NCBI GenBank assembly: GCA_032622095.1
Contig: CP136063.1
Location: forward strand, 180,151,956 to 180,215,955
Source: Siphonodentalium dalli
Lineage: Eukaryota > Mollusca > Scaphopoda > Gadilida > Siphonodentaliidae
Length of the DNA stretch: 64,000 nucleotides
Reading direction: 5' to 3'
Position numbers and translations under genes: made by a program. Positions 25,501-40,500 of the stretch are shown piece after piece. Under the pieces are notes generated by a model. That model was not told the origin of the DNA and did no database searches. It worked only from the letters and a program-made list of their open reading frames with translations. Position 1 is the first letter of the stretch; the number at the start of each line of letters is the position of its first letter.

Positions 25501-28500
25501 TGTGCCCTTTGAAATCGAAAGTTATAAAACTAAAAAGTGAAACGGGAACTGGAATATGGAATTGAGTCATACAAAATGTGCGCCGTTTTAGATATATCAG
25601 TTATTAATATAATGCCAATATAAATCATTGATTGTATATTCTTTGTGTAGAAATAATCCAGATGAAGCAAAATACCCATAAAACAACCTCAATGATCCGT
25701 TTCTTTCTGCAAGCTGCCTTTTCAAACAGGCGAAATTTGAGCGGTCAAATTTTGAAATTAAAAACCGCCGCTGCCATGATTCAGTGGATCTGTTGAAGTT
25801 GATGGAACATTGAGGAATATAATTAATTAATTATATGGAATATGATTATTATGACAGTGTATGCACATCGTGAAACTAATAAATTGGAATACCGTAATCA
25901 TTCTTGATAAATATTATGTGAACTTGAAGGAAATAGTACTGTTTACAATTAATAGGACAACATGACCGCTTTATCAGATTCATGAGATTGATGCTTCCAG
26001 AAGGATACGCACTGCATGTACATTCATGACTGAACTATTACAATTACATCCAAATTTAAACTCAAACTTCGAAGTGAAATGGTGTGTTGACACGGAAACC
26101 GGCGAGCTCGCCAATTTTGAATGGGATGAACAGTGTAGACTGGATAGGAAAATTCAATGACCATGAAATTCGGATTCAGTTGATCAACCATGAAATTCCA
26201 GTGATGTTCCAGTGCAGTGCAGGTGGCTGCCCTAGAATTAGTTGAACTTGAATTGATTTTCCCCAGGGATCATGCATAGAAGCCATGGAAGTTGATGAAG
26301 ATTAAGGTCATAAACTTCAAGGAACATTCTTTTAAAATTGTTCATCTAACAAATCCTGTGTCAAGTTCAAGTTAGTACCGCTGATGGGGTCATTGTCACA
26401 AGGCATTGATCACAATCGTGGCCAGATTTTTAAATTGATCACAACTGTACCCAGCTTTTCTATGGTGATCACATTTATAGCCAGCTTTTCATATTCATGT
26501 GAGCATCGGTGAACACGATTAGGTTATAAATAATCTACGGTAATTTTTCTGAATTGGTGGATGAAAAACAACTTGAATTTTAAATTGATATTTAATAGTT
26601 CTGTCTAATAACCTGAGAGGTTTCCGATCAATGTCGTTAGAATGCTCGAATTATATGCCATTAATGTAATTTAAGTTGATAAACAAAGTCAGTTTTGGAG
26701 CATGATGTCGACATTGTAGTCACAAACGCGATGACGTCATATTTCGCGCCATATAAAGCATGCGATTAGAAAAGCTGGCTACGAATGTGATCGCCGTTGA
26801 AAAGCTGGCTACATTTGTGATCGATTTAAAAAGCTGGCTATAAACCGTTACGAATGTGACCGGAGCCTTGTGACAATGACCCCATCGGCCTTAGTACCGG
26901 TACTTACTAGTAGTCATTTATGAAACGACTTTGCATATGTACTTACTAGCTACTACTGCTAGTGCATGGACAAACGATGGTACAATATGTCAAATTCAAT
27001 TATATGTGACCGCCTTCGCAGATTGCTGATCCACATGCTGCTTCAGAAAGTTCAGAATCCAAGTTCCAGTAGATGTTTGTCTAGGTACATGTTCATGTTT
27101 TACGCATATGAAGTTCCCCAACAGAACATCAAAAAGTTCCCATATGTCAAATGATGGAATACGATCTCTATGTACGGGCATAGCCAAAGTAGAGTTTCAT
27201 GACATGATCTATGTACCGGTACAGCCAGGTGTGTGTGCACATTATTTACGTAGAACAATATTGCAATTGAATTAAATTTAGATCCAATATAATTATTATT
27301 TAAATTGTGCCTCGTTATTTCTTTTATCTGTTATCCAGGGCATAAATTTACTAGTACAGGCCATATGTTGACCCGCACACATTCTTCCTAGTGTGACATT
27401 AAAATGCTAACCATATACCCACAAATTTTTGTGGTTCATGTTTCCCTAGCTACTACCGTAGTATACCAGCCCAGCCTATTCTAAACACACCAACCCCAGA
27501 TTTTCATGGTGTCAAGAATTTTGTTGAAAAATAATTATAATGTACGTACTGTGTTGACAGCGACTAAAAGCCAAATACTCTTAACAATTGAGCTACCAAG
27601 CTTCATAATAGTACAGGGTGGAAATTTTTAGAGAACTCAATAATAGTAGGCCTAGCTACCTGGTCCAATAAGAAAATAAAATTCCACTGTTCTAGAATAT
27701 CTACAGTAATTCCCTAAATAATCGACTCCTTAACCACAGCAGAATTATGGGTAATTTTTCAGGATTTAGAATCACCGAGAGCTTTCCGATGAATGGCAAC
27801 AAGCCATATTTCCGACTAAATCCTGAAAAATTACCCATAATTCTGCTGCGGTTAAGGAGTCGATTATTTAGGGCATTACTGTATGTTTTGCAATTGTGTA
27901 TTCTAGAATGTGTGGTGTTGTTGATTGAAAACCACAGGTTTCTCATCTATTTTTTCCCCGATTTTCTGTATGCAACCAGATGCAACAGTCAAAATTTTTC
28001 AATAAACGATTAATATTTAGATGATTATAAAGCCCCCCGCTTGGATGCCCTGAACCCAGCCCGATAACCATCCCTCGCCAAATCGTTAAAAGCTAGACTG
28101 AATTGTACACACGTGAAATTTGTTCGTGTTAAAATATGTACACATGTATGGTTATTAAGCACTCAAGAGTATAATGATTAGTTTGATACAGCGCTTGAGA
28201 CATCTCCTTGGCCAAAGGTCTTCTATTATGTTATTATCTAAGTTATTATGCCAATCAACTAATTAAACCAAGTATACAGCCACATAGGCTTTGATACTTT
28301 TGAACAATGGTCAATTCATGTGTGTAAGTTTTGTTTCCATTAAAGCCAGGCCACATGGCCACTTACGCTCAAAAATACACCAAATATTTTTCGCTTTTGT
28401 ATTTTTCCTGGTATCAAAATATGTTTTGAGATACCTCTTACCAAATTATGTAACATAATATTGGGGTTCGAAGAAGCCACGTCTATTTAAAATCTTACCT

Positions 28501-31500
28501 TTCCAGTATCTGCCCTGTCAGCTCTTCGGGCCCAAATGAGGATAGAAAAGTACATAAGCCATATGACAAGGACAGTACACACAATGATCGGGTTGTCGAA
28601 GAATGTCAGGAAGAGAGCCGCATCACCGAATGGATCGACAAAGTTTGGTGCTACCAGAATGCTTGCAGAGAATGCTGTTAGATGGCCACATGCACAGTGT
28701 AGAATATCGAGAGTGGATGTCTCCATTACCTGAAATGGAAGTTAACCTCTTCAAAGCTCGACACATTATTTTAAAAAAATAACATCAGGCATTGCAATAA
28801 AAAGCCTTACATGGCCCTTTTTATTCAATGCGGCAGGGCCTAAGAACCAAAACCCTTTTTTTTTTTGGCCTTACAAATTCAAATTGTGCAAATAATAATT
28901 TTGGTTCGATATCATATTTGAGCAAAAAAAATGCATCAGATTCTGATAACCACAGAACCCTAAATAGTGTATTCTTTTTTCTTACCTGACATCCAGTGCT
29001 TCCCCAGTGTTCATCCTGCTCATCCCAGTGAATGCATGACATGGCATATACATCCACAGCGATTCCTAAATCAAGTTCTCCAGAACACGACGTATTAGTA
29101 CTACAGTTATTTATTGTTCCCGTAAAATTCTCAACAACTTCTGTCTGATTGTAATCTGGAGCCACAGCTAAATATGCGGTATTCTCTGTGATGTTTATTG
29201 GCGGGATGAATAAATGGAATGTATCTCCGGTTAGATTTGACTGGGTTGTGACAGATAGATTTAATGAAGATCCTTCACTTATGATCTCATCCAGAGATGG
29301 CTTTGTTGCCATTACAATGTATTTGAGTGGGCAATCTGAGTAGTTGAATTGAATGTTGACCCCGAGATAGACATCAGGTTTGACGGTTAATTTGAGAAGC
29401 AGGACACTTTTATTATTTCTGAGCATTTGAATGTGTTCGGATCTGTTGTAGCTGTAACCCAGAGTCAGGTTGCTTGATGTCGATGATGCAGATAAGCCTG
29501 AAAGAAACAGAAATTAAAATGTCAATCAGACTGTTGCTCATAGAACTGGTTGCATTATATATAAATGTTTCAAATTTCTTTAACTGCCTGAGGGTAACCC
29601 TTTCTATACTAAAGCATCATTGACGAGTAGTTATCCCATAGGGAATGTTCAGTCATTTGTTGAACTTATTATCTAAACATTTCCCTTAATAGATAGAACT
29701 CATTCTGTTCTTTTATTACCTGTCCTCTTTAGATCATTCTGATGTACACTTTTTAACTGACTGGGAGAATCCATTTAGTATAGAAATGGTTAATGCAGCT
29801 AGAGCAGTGGAACAAAATGACATTATGTCTATGACACCTGCAACTCAAATATTGTATAAACTTCAATATCGTACAATGTGCGTAAATGGACATAAGCAGC
29901 CAGATGCCGGTAGCATGCATGTGTATTTTATAAATGGTTATATGAGAGATATACACAAGTAAATTACTCTCCATATTTTGTATGCACAAGCCATGCACTG
30001 TGTATACTGATGTCATGTTTTAGACCATTGGTTGTCCGTATTAGTTTAACAACACAATTGTTACATTTAGGGCTGCACAAAATTATCTTGTGATTGCATG
30101 TTGGTATCGTATTGTGAATTTTTAAATTTAATGTAAAATTCATATAGCTGCCGGTGAAGTGAACCATTTATTCTCCTATCCAAAAATGACGGTAACATAA
30201 ACAAAGACAAGAGGGACACCTAAATAGCATCATCAACCCGACAAGACAATAATTTTTTTTTAATCCCGTTACCAACACCAGTACAACATGATTACCCTTC
30301 AAAAAAATAACACTGTGCAGCAGGATACGACCAACTACCAGCACACACACCATGGCTACATACACAGTCAAAAGAAGTTCTTGGTACAGTTATATATGCA
30401 TGTATATTACAAATGGGATACCAGCATCTCACCGAAGGCAGTTAAATGTGAAAAGTCACAATGGTTTGTAAAACAATAATCACGAAGAACATGGAAAATA
30501 GATATATAAACTTTGTTCTTATTGTTATTATTGGTAACTCTCCAGGGACGAGATTTTGCATGTTGAAACCATTGTTGTGTAAACAGTACTGTTACAGCGA
30601 AAGTTATCTTATCTACAAATATCAAACTTATCAAGCCAAATGCATTTTTGCAAATAAAATGTTTTAGTTGAAAATCTGTGTTTTCTGGAATATTTTTCAT
30701 TGCTTTTTACATTTTCATTTTCCTTTTGCAATGTGGAACTTCATGATTTTATCACAATTTTCTGTCTAATTGTTTGTTGATAAAATGGCTGAAACTGTAA
30801 CAGTAATAATTACATAACAAAGGTTTTAAAATGCAATGTCTCATCATTGAAAAGTTAACAATAATAAAATAAGAACATATTCCATTTTTCCATGTTCTTC
30901 TTATACTAATGATGGTTGTAGAATCTCTTATGATTTTTTTGAATTTACCCATGTAAGTGCCTTTTGTCCCTTTAATCATTTCTATACTAAATACTCAATG
31001 CTGAGGCTAATGCTGAATAATTATCGCTTAGGAAATCTTCAGATAATAAGTTCAACAAACAACCAAATAGGTTTTATGTGGTTAATCGAGCAAATAAATA
31101 CTGTTCAATTGTGCCACACAACATAACTTCCTTATCATGCAGACAATGATAAGTCAGTGCTAGCATCAACCATGAGTGGAACACATGGTTGTGAGTCGAT
31201 CCTTGCCTGCCTGAATAAATTGATAATTTTTCCAGTTCCCTGAAACCTAATATTGACCGCGGTTCTACTTTTCATGGTTTCCTTCTACATTGGCAAAATT
31301 TATGCCAGATAGTGAAGGAGAATGATACAATAATATCTATCATTTAGTTGTTTACTTTTGTGATATACGAACAGTTTCGATTGTAAATTTTCGAGTCAAA
31401 TTTGAATCGAATATTGGTACCGAACTGAATTAAACATCAAATATTCACAGGACCCTAATTTGGAGGTTAAAATCTGAGGTTTAATGTATTTTTGAGGAAG

Positions 31501-34500
31501 TATAAAGCAGTACATCTGCAAGCATAATCTATTACTAATTTTGCAGATTTTTATAAAAACTACATCCAGCTACTATTTCTACCTTTGTTTGATAGATACA
31601 AGTTTATTGAATTGTTGAGTTGTCTGACATCACCGCTATCTGTTTGCAGCTGTATGTCCACAACAGGAGATGTTATGTCAGCTGATGTTGATGACCAGGT
31701 GTATGGATTCTTTGGTGAGAACATCATCTGTAAAGATCAATAAAGCTGATTACATAAAACAGTATCGAAGATTAACCATCAGACATAGTACCCATTTTCA
31801 CTTGTTAAAGGTACTCAATCTGATCAGAGGATCCGCATATCATCAAGATACAACAACAAAATTTCTTCAAAATATGATTTAGTTATCAGAATCGATTAAT
31901 TGCAACAAAATAATGCTAACCACTGTTAACTGTGGTATCAAATTTCCCAAAACATGTTATCTATCAACATTTTGTTCAACGAAATATGGCCGTATTATCA
32001 CTTGAGCATTCATGAAATTTGGCCATATTACCACTTGTTTTTAGAGTTATCCATCTTCATCCGCAATTTTGTCTGAGACCGTCCGTTTGACGACATGTTT
32101 CTGGACCACATAATATTGTGCATCTCAAGAAATAACAAACTTCAAAAATCGATATCTGATCACTCTGAGCTTTGATGGGTGGGTTCCACGACTCGAATCA
32201 AATATTTTTTAACCGCGAAGTCAAAGAAATCGTAATTTAGGAGCGTTAATTCGGATAATGCATCTTTAATTTTAACCCTTTCTTCGTTTCTTTACTAAAT
32301 ACTCATTGGCAAGTAGTTCCCTTAAACATCTAATTATCTCCCACCAATCACTAGGAATCCTCCTGCACTATTATTATCTTTTCTTCTGTCTGTCATTGTT
32401 CATTATTCCTGAACACGCCTCCAAATGAATGATAGCCCCTTCCAATATCTACTTTTATAACTGGGTGGAAAATTTCATTTAGTAAAGAAAGTTTTAATGT
32501 AGGAGGGCAATATTTCATTTGGCAAAACTTTTTGTGAGTGTTTTTAAAATTGTTTAAATGCCTCCTAACGTCGATAATATACCGACACAATTGACAAAAC
32601 CGACATTTATGCGCAGACAGTTACTGATGGTCAAGTTTATTCGCCAATTTGTTTGTTTGATTGTTTGAGTTTTACACTTGCAATCGCAATTCTTACCAGT
32701 GTACCATGTTGGACAACTTTAATAGATATCAAGTGGTATAAATGTTTTTATTTATTTATTATAAAACTGCAATAATAAGCCTGGGCGCACACATATTATT
32801 GGGACGCAGCGGTCACTAACAAAGACCTTTTTTTATTTGGCCTAATAATTGTATTAAAATTGCAGACTGAGGGCCAAGAAAATGTGGATGTATATACTCA
32901 TGGCTATAGTGCAGGCAAGCATGCATAAATTTCATAACAAACAATCCAATATAAAACTTAACCTTAGATGTAACAGTATCACCACTGGACACCCCTGGTA
33001 GATCAGGTAGTAAGAAATTTGCAGTTATATTGATATCATCAACCAATTTTATGTTGTCAAAGTTCTTTTGTAATTTGGAGGAGTTTGTCTTCTCTAATCG
33101 CAGATCGAAAGCTGGTGTTGAGAACAGAGAGGCATTGTCCCCAACAGACTTGAGGCTGAGAACAGCATCAGAAAGCTTCCCGACTGTAGATAGAATCTTC
33201 TTTGTGTTCTCCTTGAGCTGAAATTTGAGAAAGGCAAGGCAAATAAAAATAAATGATGTGGTTCAGGTTAATACATGCCAGAAAAATGCCAAAAAAATTG
33301 GGTTGGTAGGTCAGCTTTTAATTTTCAACACTTGTCCTATATATATGTCTTTTATGTTTCCGAAGATTGTAGATCAATCGCTAAGGGCATGTGCACATTG
33401 ACATATTGTTAATCTAAGACTAGCGAATGACCGCATGTCTTTTAGTTGTTTCGGTATTTGCAATGGCATACACAAATCATTCTAGTCAAACTAGTAATTT
33501 AACCCAATTGTTATATAATAGCATTACCGGTAACCAATCGTCTTCACACCCTTAATAGGAGCGATGTCTAAATTGTTCTATAAATATGTCAAACAACGCA
33601 TACATTATTACTAAGAACATCATTAGTGTTACAGAGCAACTGAAGATAATAGAGATTTTCTGTCCATACACACAAATATCTCAGCGATGGATGAACTGAA
33701 ATTTGATATCTAGATTCGCTATCGATCACTCAAAAGAGGGCCCAGCACCAGTGATTCAAACTGTTGTTGCCAAGACACCACAAAACATGCCAAATGTGTG
33801 ATGCAGCTCTAGTGAGTGAATTCTAGTTTTTTTTATGTTTTTTATGAGTCTTTAAAGATGGTCTATCTGAAAGCTCTCCCCGAGAGCTTTCAGATGAATG
33901 GCAACAAGCCATATTTCCGACTAAATCCTGAAAAGTTACCCATAATTCTGCTGTGGTTAAGAATTCGATTACTTAGAGCATTACTGTAATAAGTTTTAAA
34001 TAGTTTCCTGGATACAAAACAACAACTATGAATCAAAAATCCCAGTCTGTAAATGTTTCTATCAATTAAGATTTAACTTATTTTGAATTTTCGTCTATAA
34101 TACATACAATCAATTTGTATCATTTTACAGCTTGCAGAAATGTCTGTAGCGTAGCAAGCGGGATAACTCTATCTCTATCTGATCGATGAGATGGCATGAA
34201 AGACTATTCTAAAAAAAAGTAACAAAAAAATGTCCCAATTGATTATCGCATTATATAAGAAAATGTCGATATCAAATCAATAGTAATTGATAGAAGCGTT
34301 TCCGGACAGATGTCATCGACTCATTTTTTATTATATTATACCCCGTATAAAACGTATTTAGGAAGAGACAGACCATCTTTAAATATTCACAGAATGTGTT
34401 GATCGAAAAGTCTCTATGCATAAATACAGTAGAATGTGCCAGTACTGTCCACCTGTTCAACTCTTTACCTTGCTTTGGTGTCCAGAAATGAAAAAAAAAC

Positions 34501-37500
34501 GATTTCTGATATACTAATCAAATATTTAGGGTGGCATGGTTAAAATAAGATAGGTCGGGGGAAATGGAATGACTCAACTTTTTTTCCATGGCCAAATGTT
34601 TATCTTAATTAAGTGTACATGGCTGGTTGGAATCCAAATATTATCTATTTGTGCCAGTTTCATTTTTCTAGTAAAATTTGTAAAACTGTAGACGACCATG
34701 GAAAGAATATCTAGAACGTTTCAAGTGGTGTTGCCAAATAAAGTGTACCCCACAAATCAACATTCAATGACTGGTTCAAATAGTGTCATAAGGTATAGAT
34801 ATGTAAAAACACACCTGTGGGATGCAGAAAATGCGATGCATCTGATTGGACAAGACAGTCCGTTCGAAAACAGCCAGGAATTGTCGGGTGGGGTGACAAA
34901 CATAAATTTTTCTGCAGCACTGAAATATGCAATTTAGATGTGTTTCAACATGGTCACTTGTCAGATGCACCTGTCAAGTGACCAAGTCACCTCACAAGTC
35001 CAACTGGTACTCCCATTTTTTCCTTTTGCACCTCACAAGTACATCTGGGGGAGAGTAGAGGGACAGATGGATGGACAGACAGAGGTTATTTCTTTAGTCC
35101 CTCAAAAAAAAAAATCGGGAATAAATGGGGGTTTGTTGAACATAAATCGGCCATTTGTTGAGCTTATTGTTTGAATATTTCCCACCAATAAATAGGAATC
35201 CTTCTGCACTTTTATTATCTGCCATCTGGTTATATTTCCTGAACATCCCTCCAGATTAATAATAGACCATTCCAATGTATACTTTTATAACTGAATGAGA
35301 GAATCCATTCAGTAAAAAAAGATTTCAAAAACCAACCTTTGTAGATTTCTCCTGTACATCTGCTTTGGACTCATTGTCTGATTTTATATCTGTATCAGTT
35401 GAAATCTGCAGACCCAACAATGAAGCAACGCCTCCAATTATGTTGCTAAAACAAATGAAATAATGTTTTCTGTTAAAATATACCCAAGATTGAAGAATGT
35501 TTGTCGAACTGGTAACCGAGGGAACAGAAATACTTGTAGCATAAAACATCATATCATTTTGGGAAATCAAATTCCCACCACTCCATGAACTTGCAAGATA
35601 TTTAGAGCTTCTGTTTTCTAGTTTCACATATAGACCAAGTTCTAATTTTAATTTCGCAGTCAGTGAAATTTCCATTTTTTTATGTCAATAAATTTTGTCA
35701 ATATGCTTATATTAAAGCCACATGGTGGTCTGCTATGTCCCAGAAAGATGCATTGAAGTCATAAAATATACAACTTTGAATGCAAAAAAGAACCCCGAAC
35801 AAATATATAATTTTCAAAATTAAAATTAGTTTTTCCTCAAGGGAAGCCCGAAACTGAACTATATGGATTATTATCCTCGGCCTTGTGTTATCAGGAGGGT
35901 TAAAATTTATTGTCCGTTTATTGCCTACTCCGGTCAATCAGCGCTCGGATTAGCCATGCATGAATGCGTCCCGTGTAACTCCCGCGTTCTAACAATTCAT
36001 CTAGCCAGTTTTATTTCCGACTTAATCATAAGATTTGCAAGTCGCGGGGTTGGGAATGGCACCGCCATGGGAGGGATCTATGATAGTTCAGTTTTGGGCT
36101 TCCCTTGAGGAAAAACTAATTTTAATTTTAAAAATTATATTTTTCCGCCAAGGAGAAGCCCTTCAACTGAACTATATGGATTAGAATGCAAGCCCAGGAG
36201 GAGGCAACGAGCAATAAATTTAATATTCCAGTTTGACGGGAATGTACTCTTCCAAAACAGATTTCATGTAAATGTGATTTAGTCATGAATCAGCTTTGAT
36301 ATGTTATGTGAAAGAGCTCATAAATTCAGATTCCAGCATTGCTCAAGCTTGTACCTCCCCCCCCTTGTTTTGTGGAAGAAACATCCCAGGCAGTGCCATA
36401 CCATACGTGCCAGCTACTAGTAGAAACCGAGCAAGTAGAGACTTCTTCAATTACTGCTTTCTTCTCGTTTCATGTGATGAAAGCGATGTCTGTATTTTAT
36501 ATTTATATCTTCCTAAATAGAAAGCGCTATTGACGGTATGCGACAGCGAGTCTTCGGATCCCCACACAGAACAGCCTCCAAAGGCTCAGGTGCTATTGTC
36601 CCGGAGGATTGGTTGCCCGAATCTCAGAGAACGGCACCCTGCCTGCCACGGTCTGCTGATGCAGGAGGGACCCGAACTGGTACAGCCCGAGGTAAAGACT
36701 GGTACAGTTGTGCAAAGTTTGTGTAATTCATAGTAACAAGATTTGACACATATCCTGTTTTTTTTTTTTAACAAGAGATCGACCCGTGTCGTTTCCATAC
36801 GCAAAGCGATTTCCCTAGGAACGACAGAATCCTTGACCGACAGTGGGAACCACCGTCGGCCCGAGATCCTTGCTCATCGTCGTCAAAGCCATCAGACGCC
36901 AGGAGAATTATAGAAAGCATGTCGGGATCGATGCCAGCAACAGAACAGCCTGCATCAGGTTGAGAAAAGGTACTAGAGGGAAGCCCACACTGGGAATGGC
37001 TCGAACGAGGAACAATTGCGCTCGCAGTTAGATTTTAAGGTGTTATTTCCCACCCCGAGGCCAGAATGGCGGCAAAAGGGAAATTGGAAGGATCCATTTG
37101 ACCAGGGAAAGCCCCCCACCGAATCTCCCCAATGCAGGTGGTCCTGACAAGCTGACATAAACGTCGATGACATACCACTAGGATCCCCTGACGGCAGAGG
37201 AGCAGGCCTGGACGTATCACTTGGGATGACGTTTCCAGGGGGACAAGACCGACCCTCGTAATGGAGTGGGCCACGGCGCCGTGGGGAAAGCGTCAGAAGA
37301 CCAGTTGGCTTGTGCGCTTTGTGCGGCACGGGACAAGAGGCTTCCCCACCCAGAACAGTCGCCAAAGGCGCGGGTGCTTGTGTCCTGGAGGATTGGTTGC
37401 CCGAATCTCCGGAGGACGGCACCCTGCCTCCCACAGTCTGCAGAAGACGGGGCTTGCAGCATGACCAGGGGGGACCGAACGGTTCCTGCCTGAGTTAAGA

Positions 37501-40500
37501 CTGGTACGTTTGCTCAAAGTGTTTAACCATGGACCAACGGGCCCTCAACCAACTATGACAATATCGCGTATATTTCTTGAGCAACCCGCACGGTGTGTGG
37601 CCATCAAAGATGAATCTCGTTCGACTATAAGCAAGACAAGACATTCTGTTAGTTATTAACAAGCGTAATATCCAAAACATTTTGTTAGTTATTGCAAAAC
37701 AAGGTTAATAAGGTAAATTCCATTATTTACTATGGCCACGTGATCTTACCTGCTAGAAATTAAACCGCAGGTAAGATACTGTCTTTTCTCGGCGAAGAGG
37801 ACGATGAGATCCGATTTCTCCTGTGCAAGAACATAGCGGTGTCCTTGCTTACGGTGAGGAGAACGTTTTATACACTTACGGAAAAGTCCGCCGATGGTGG
37901 AGCAGGCCTGGAATATCCCGAGGGAGTATGATTCCAGGGGGACAAGACCCAACCTCGTAATGGAGTGGGCCACGGACCGTGGGGAAGATTCAGAAGTCTC
38001 AGTCCTTCCCAGGAGACAGTAGCAATTGTTCTCGCAGCCGTATGCACTTGTAATTTTCTAATTCACGAACATGAAACTGTGCACTGTTCCCTCTTGACAA
38101 AATGTGCATGGTCCCAGTAATCGTTGATTCAAAATTAAACTATTGGAAGGTATATTTAAAACCGTTCCCATCGCAGTTAAATTATGGGAATGTGAATGTG
38201 AAAAATTTGAATGTATCGACAGACACTAATGTCTGAGGATAACAGTTCAGATGTTGTCTATTTGTTACAGGGAACACATGGAAATGTGAAACATCAAAAT
38301 CATCGCAAAGTATAAACATTGATTGACTGAAAATTTATTGAGACACTGGCTAGCCAATGAATCGTTTCAACACTGCGACCATGCTAGGTCATACGGATAT
38401 GGTGACTTGCCACAAGTAGGCCAGCACAAAGGCTCCCATCCAAAATGTCTCCAAAGAGTTCTGACCACAGATGGAAGTATCATTGGATATTTAAGCAAAC
38501 TATAGCTGAAGGTTCAGGCTACTGCACTTGCATATAGTCATGGAACAGGGAAGCCCATTCAGCAAAATACATTGAGTGATTGCAAAGAAACAGACACAAT
38601 TGTCGCCGAAATAACGACATGATGATTATGAATTGATGGAGATCGCCATTCGACAATGGGAACAGTTCAACTTGAAATGAAAATCCTTGGGGCCCAATCT
38701 TGTGTCAGATAATCCTAGTCCCCAATCAAACCAGTTGCACGATTCGTAGCAATCGGACACTGTCAGTAATACTGGACAGGCATGTAAAGAAAGAGACTAT
38801 TACAGAGACACAGCATTATTTGAACACAGGTCATATAATACTATATGTTATAACGAACATAATCTCATTGTTTATAACCATTGTTCCGATGATACAATGA
38901 GGGAAAGGAAATGGAATCGCAAGAACAGGGTCAGAATTTCAAATAAATATCTTGAAGTCGCTGTACGTAACGTTCGCGACGTTCCAAGTATCCAAATACG
39001 AGCCCTCATGTTAATACATTCGGGCTAGCTAAGATTTGCAAATATTAATCGGTAAGCACAATTAATGATAACGACATGTTGTATATGTACAATGATGTTC
39101 TGTGATAATCATTTTCCAAATGTCGGTTAAGTTCCAGTCGCTCAACTTCAACTTACAATTAGTTGAGGCGAAAGAAATTTCATCGGATTACAAGTTCTAT
39201 CTTGTTTATTTATTCCTGTAAATTATTGCCAAAGAAGACATTTCTGTCCTGGCCAACTTTCTACGCACTAACAGAGCTGTTGCATATACGATTAGGTAGT
39301 GTACATGAAATGAACGTAGCGAGGAGTCGGCTTCATGAAATAAATTTAGCACAAAATTAGGAGACTTCGCATACCGTACCACGTGGCTTCCGAAATCGGA
39401 CGATTCATGCCACCGTAATTTGTTGCACAATAATGCAATATAGGTTTGCTACAAGTAAACTATGTGCGTCTGTAGTCATTGTCAAAATGGCCATCAATGG
39501 CGAAGTTCTCAACGTGATTTTGTCTATTCCAATCCCTGAATTTTCGGGATAAAATGTGTCGATAAAAAACACGGAATTTTTATAGATTGCGTTGCGCATA
39601 CTATGAAACGAAGAGTTTCTGCGCGTACTTAAAAATATTAAACGACCGGGTAAGCAACGGATAAATTGCAAGTTTGTTATCAACAATAAATATTGAGTTG
39701 ATAAACTCGCAATAGAGAAATACTTCCTTTAGTTAAAACCACGTCTGATAGGTCCAAGGAGAGAAATAAAACTGGCTAGATGAATTGTTAGAACGCGGGA
39801 GTTACACTGGACGCATTCATGCGTGGCTAATCCGAGCGCTGATTGACCGGAGTAGGCAATAAACGGACAATAAATTTTAACCCTCCTGATAACACAAGGC
39901 CGAGGATAATAATCCATATAGTTCAGTTGAAGGGCTTCTCCTTGGCGGAAAAACTGCACAAGTCTGCAAATAGTGATCTGTTATATACAGAATGAGGTCC
40001 CCAGAGGGTGAATTAACCACATGGCAGGTTAGCATTATCAAATCCACCCTCTTGGGACCTCATTCTGCTTAGCCCTCATCTTCTGGGAAGTATCTACTGT
40101 ATAGTCTCAAATTAACATTGTTTTTAGTTACTTTTTCCTTTCTCTTCAGTTTCCATATACCCTAATTCACAGAAGATACAATGCATAATCGAGGTAACTA
40201 ATGGATAGACATCATCAACTTCAACTGCAATCTGATCCCAGGTCTCCAATATAGCAGTTGAGACCTAAGCAGAATGAGGTCCCCCAAAGGGCGAATTTGG
40301 TAATGCTTGCCCAATGTGTGGGATAGCATCACTAAATTCACCCTCTGGGTATCTCTTCTGCAAACAACAGACACACTATTTCAAGACTTGATCCTGCGCC
40401 ATTTATATTCATTGAAATTGTGGATTCCGAAACTGAATAATTTGTGACACTGCAGAAAAGGTATATTGCGTCAGCTCAACATGAGACTATTTAAAAACTT

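Noticed and set aside
25494-25541. Short frame beginning atggcggatgtgccctttga
   Set aside because: It stops after 15 codons with no GT donor in frame, so it is not supported as a first exon.
36973-37434. 153-codon minus-strand ORF in GC-rich DNA, Pro/Ser/Gly-rich
   Set aside because: Stops are rare in GC-rich DNA, several frames on both strands are open at the same place, and no domain is seen. Treated as the interior of an unclassified element.
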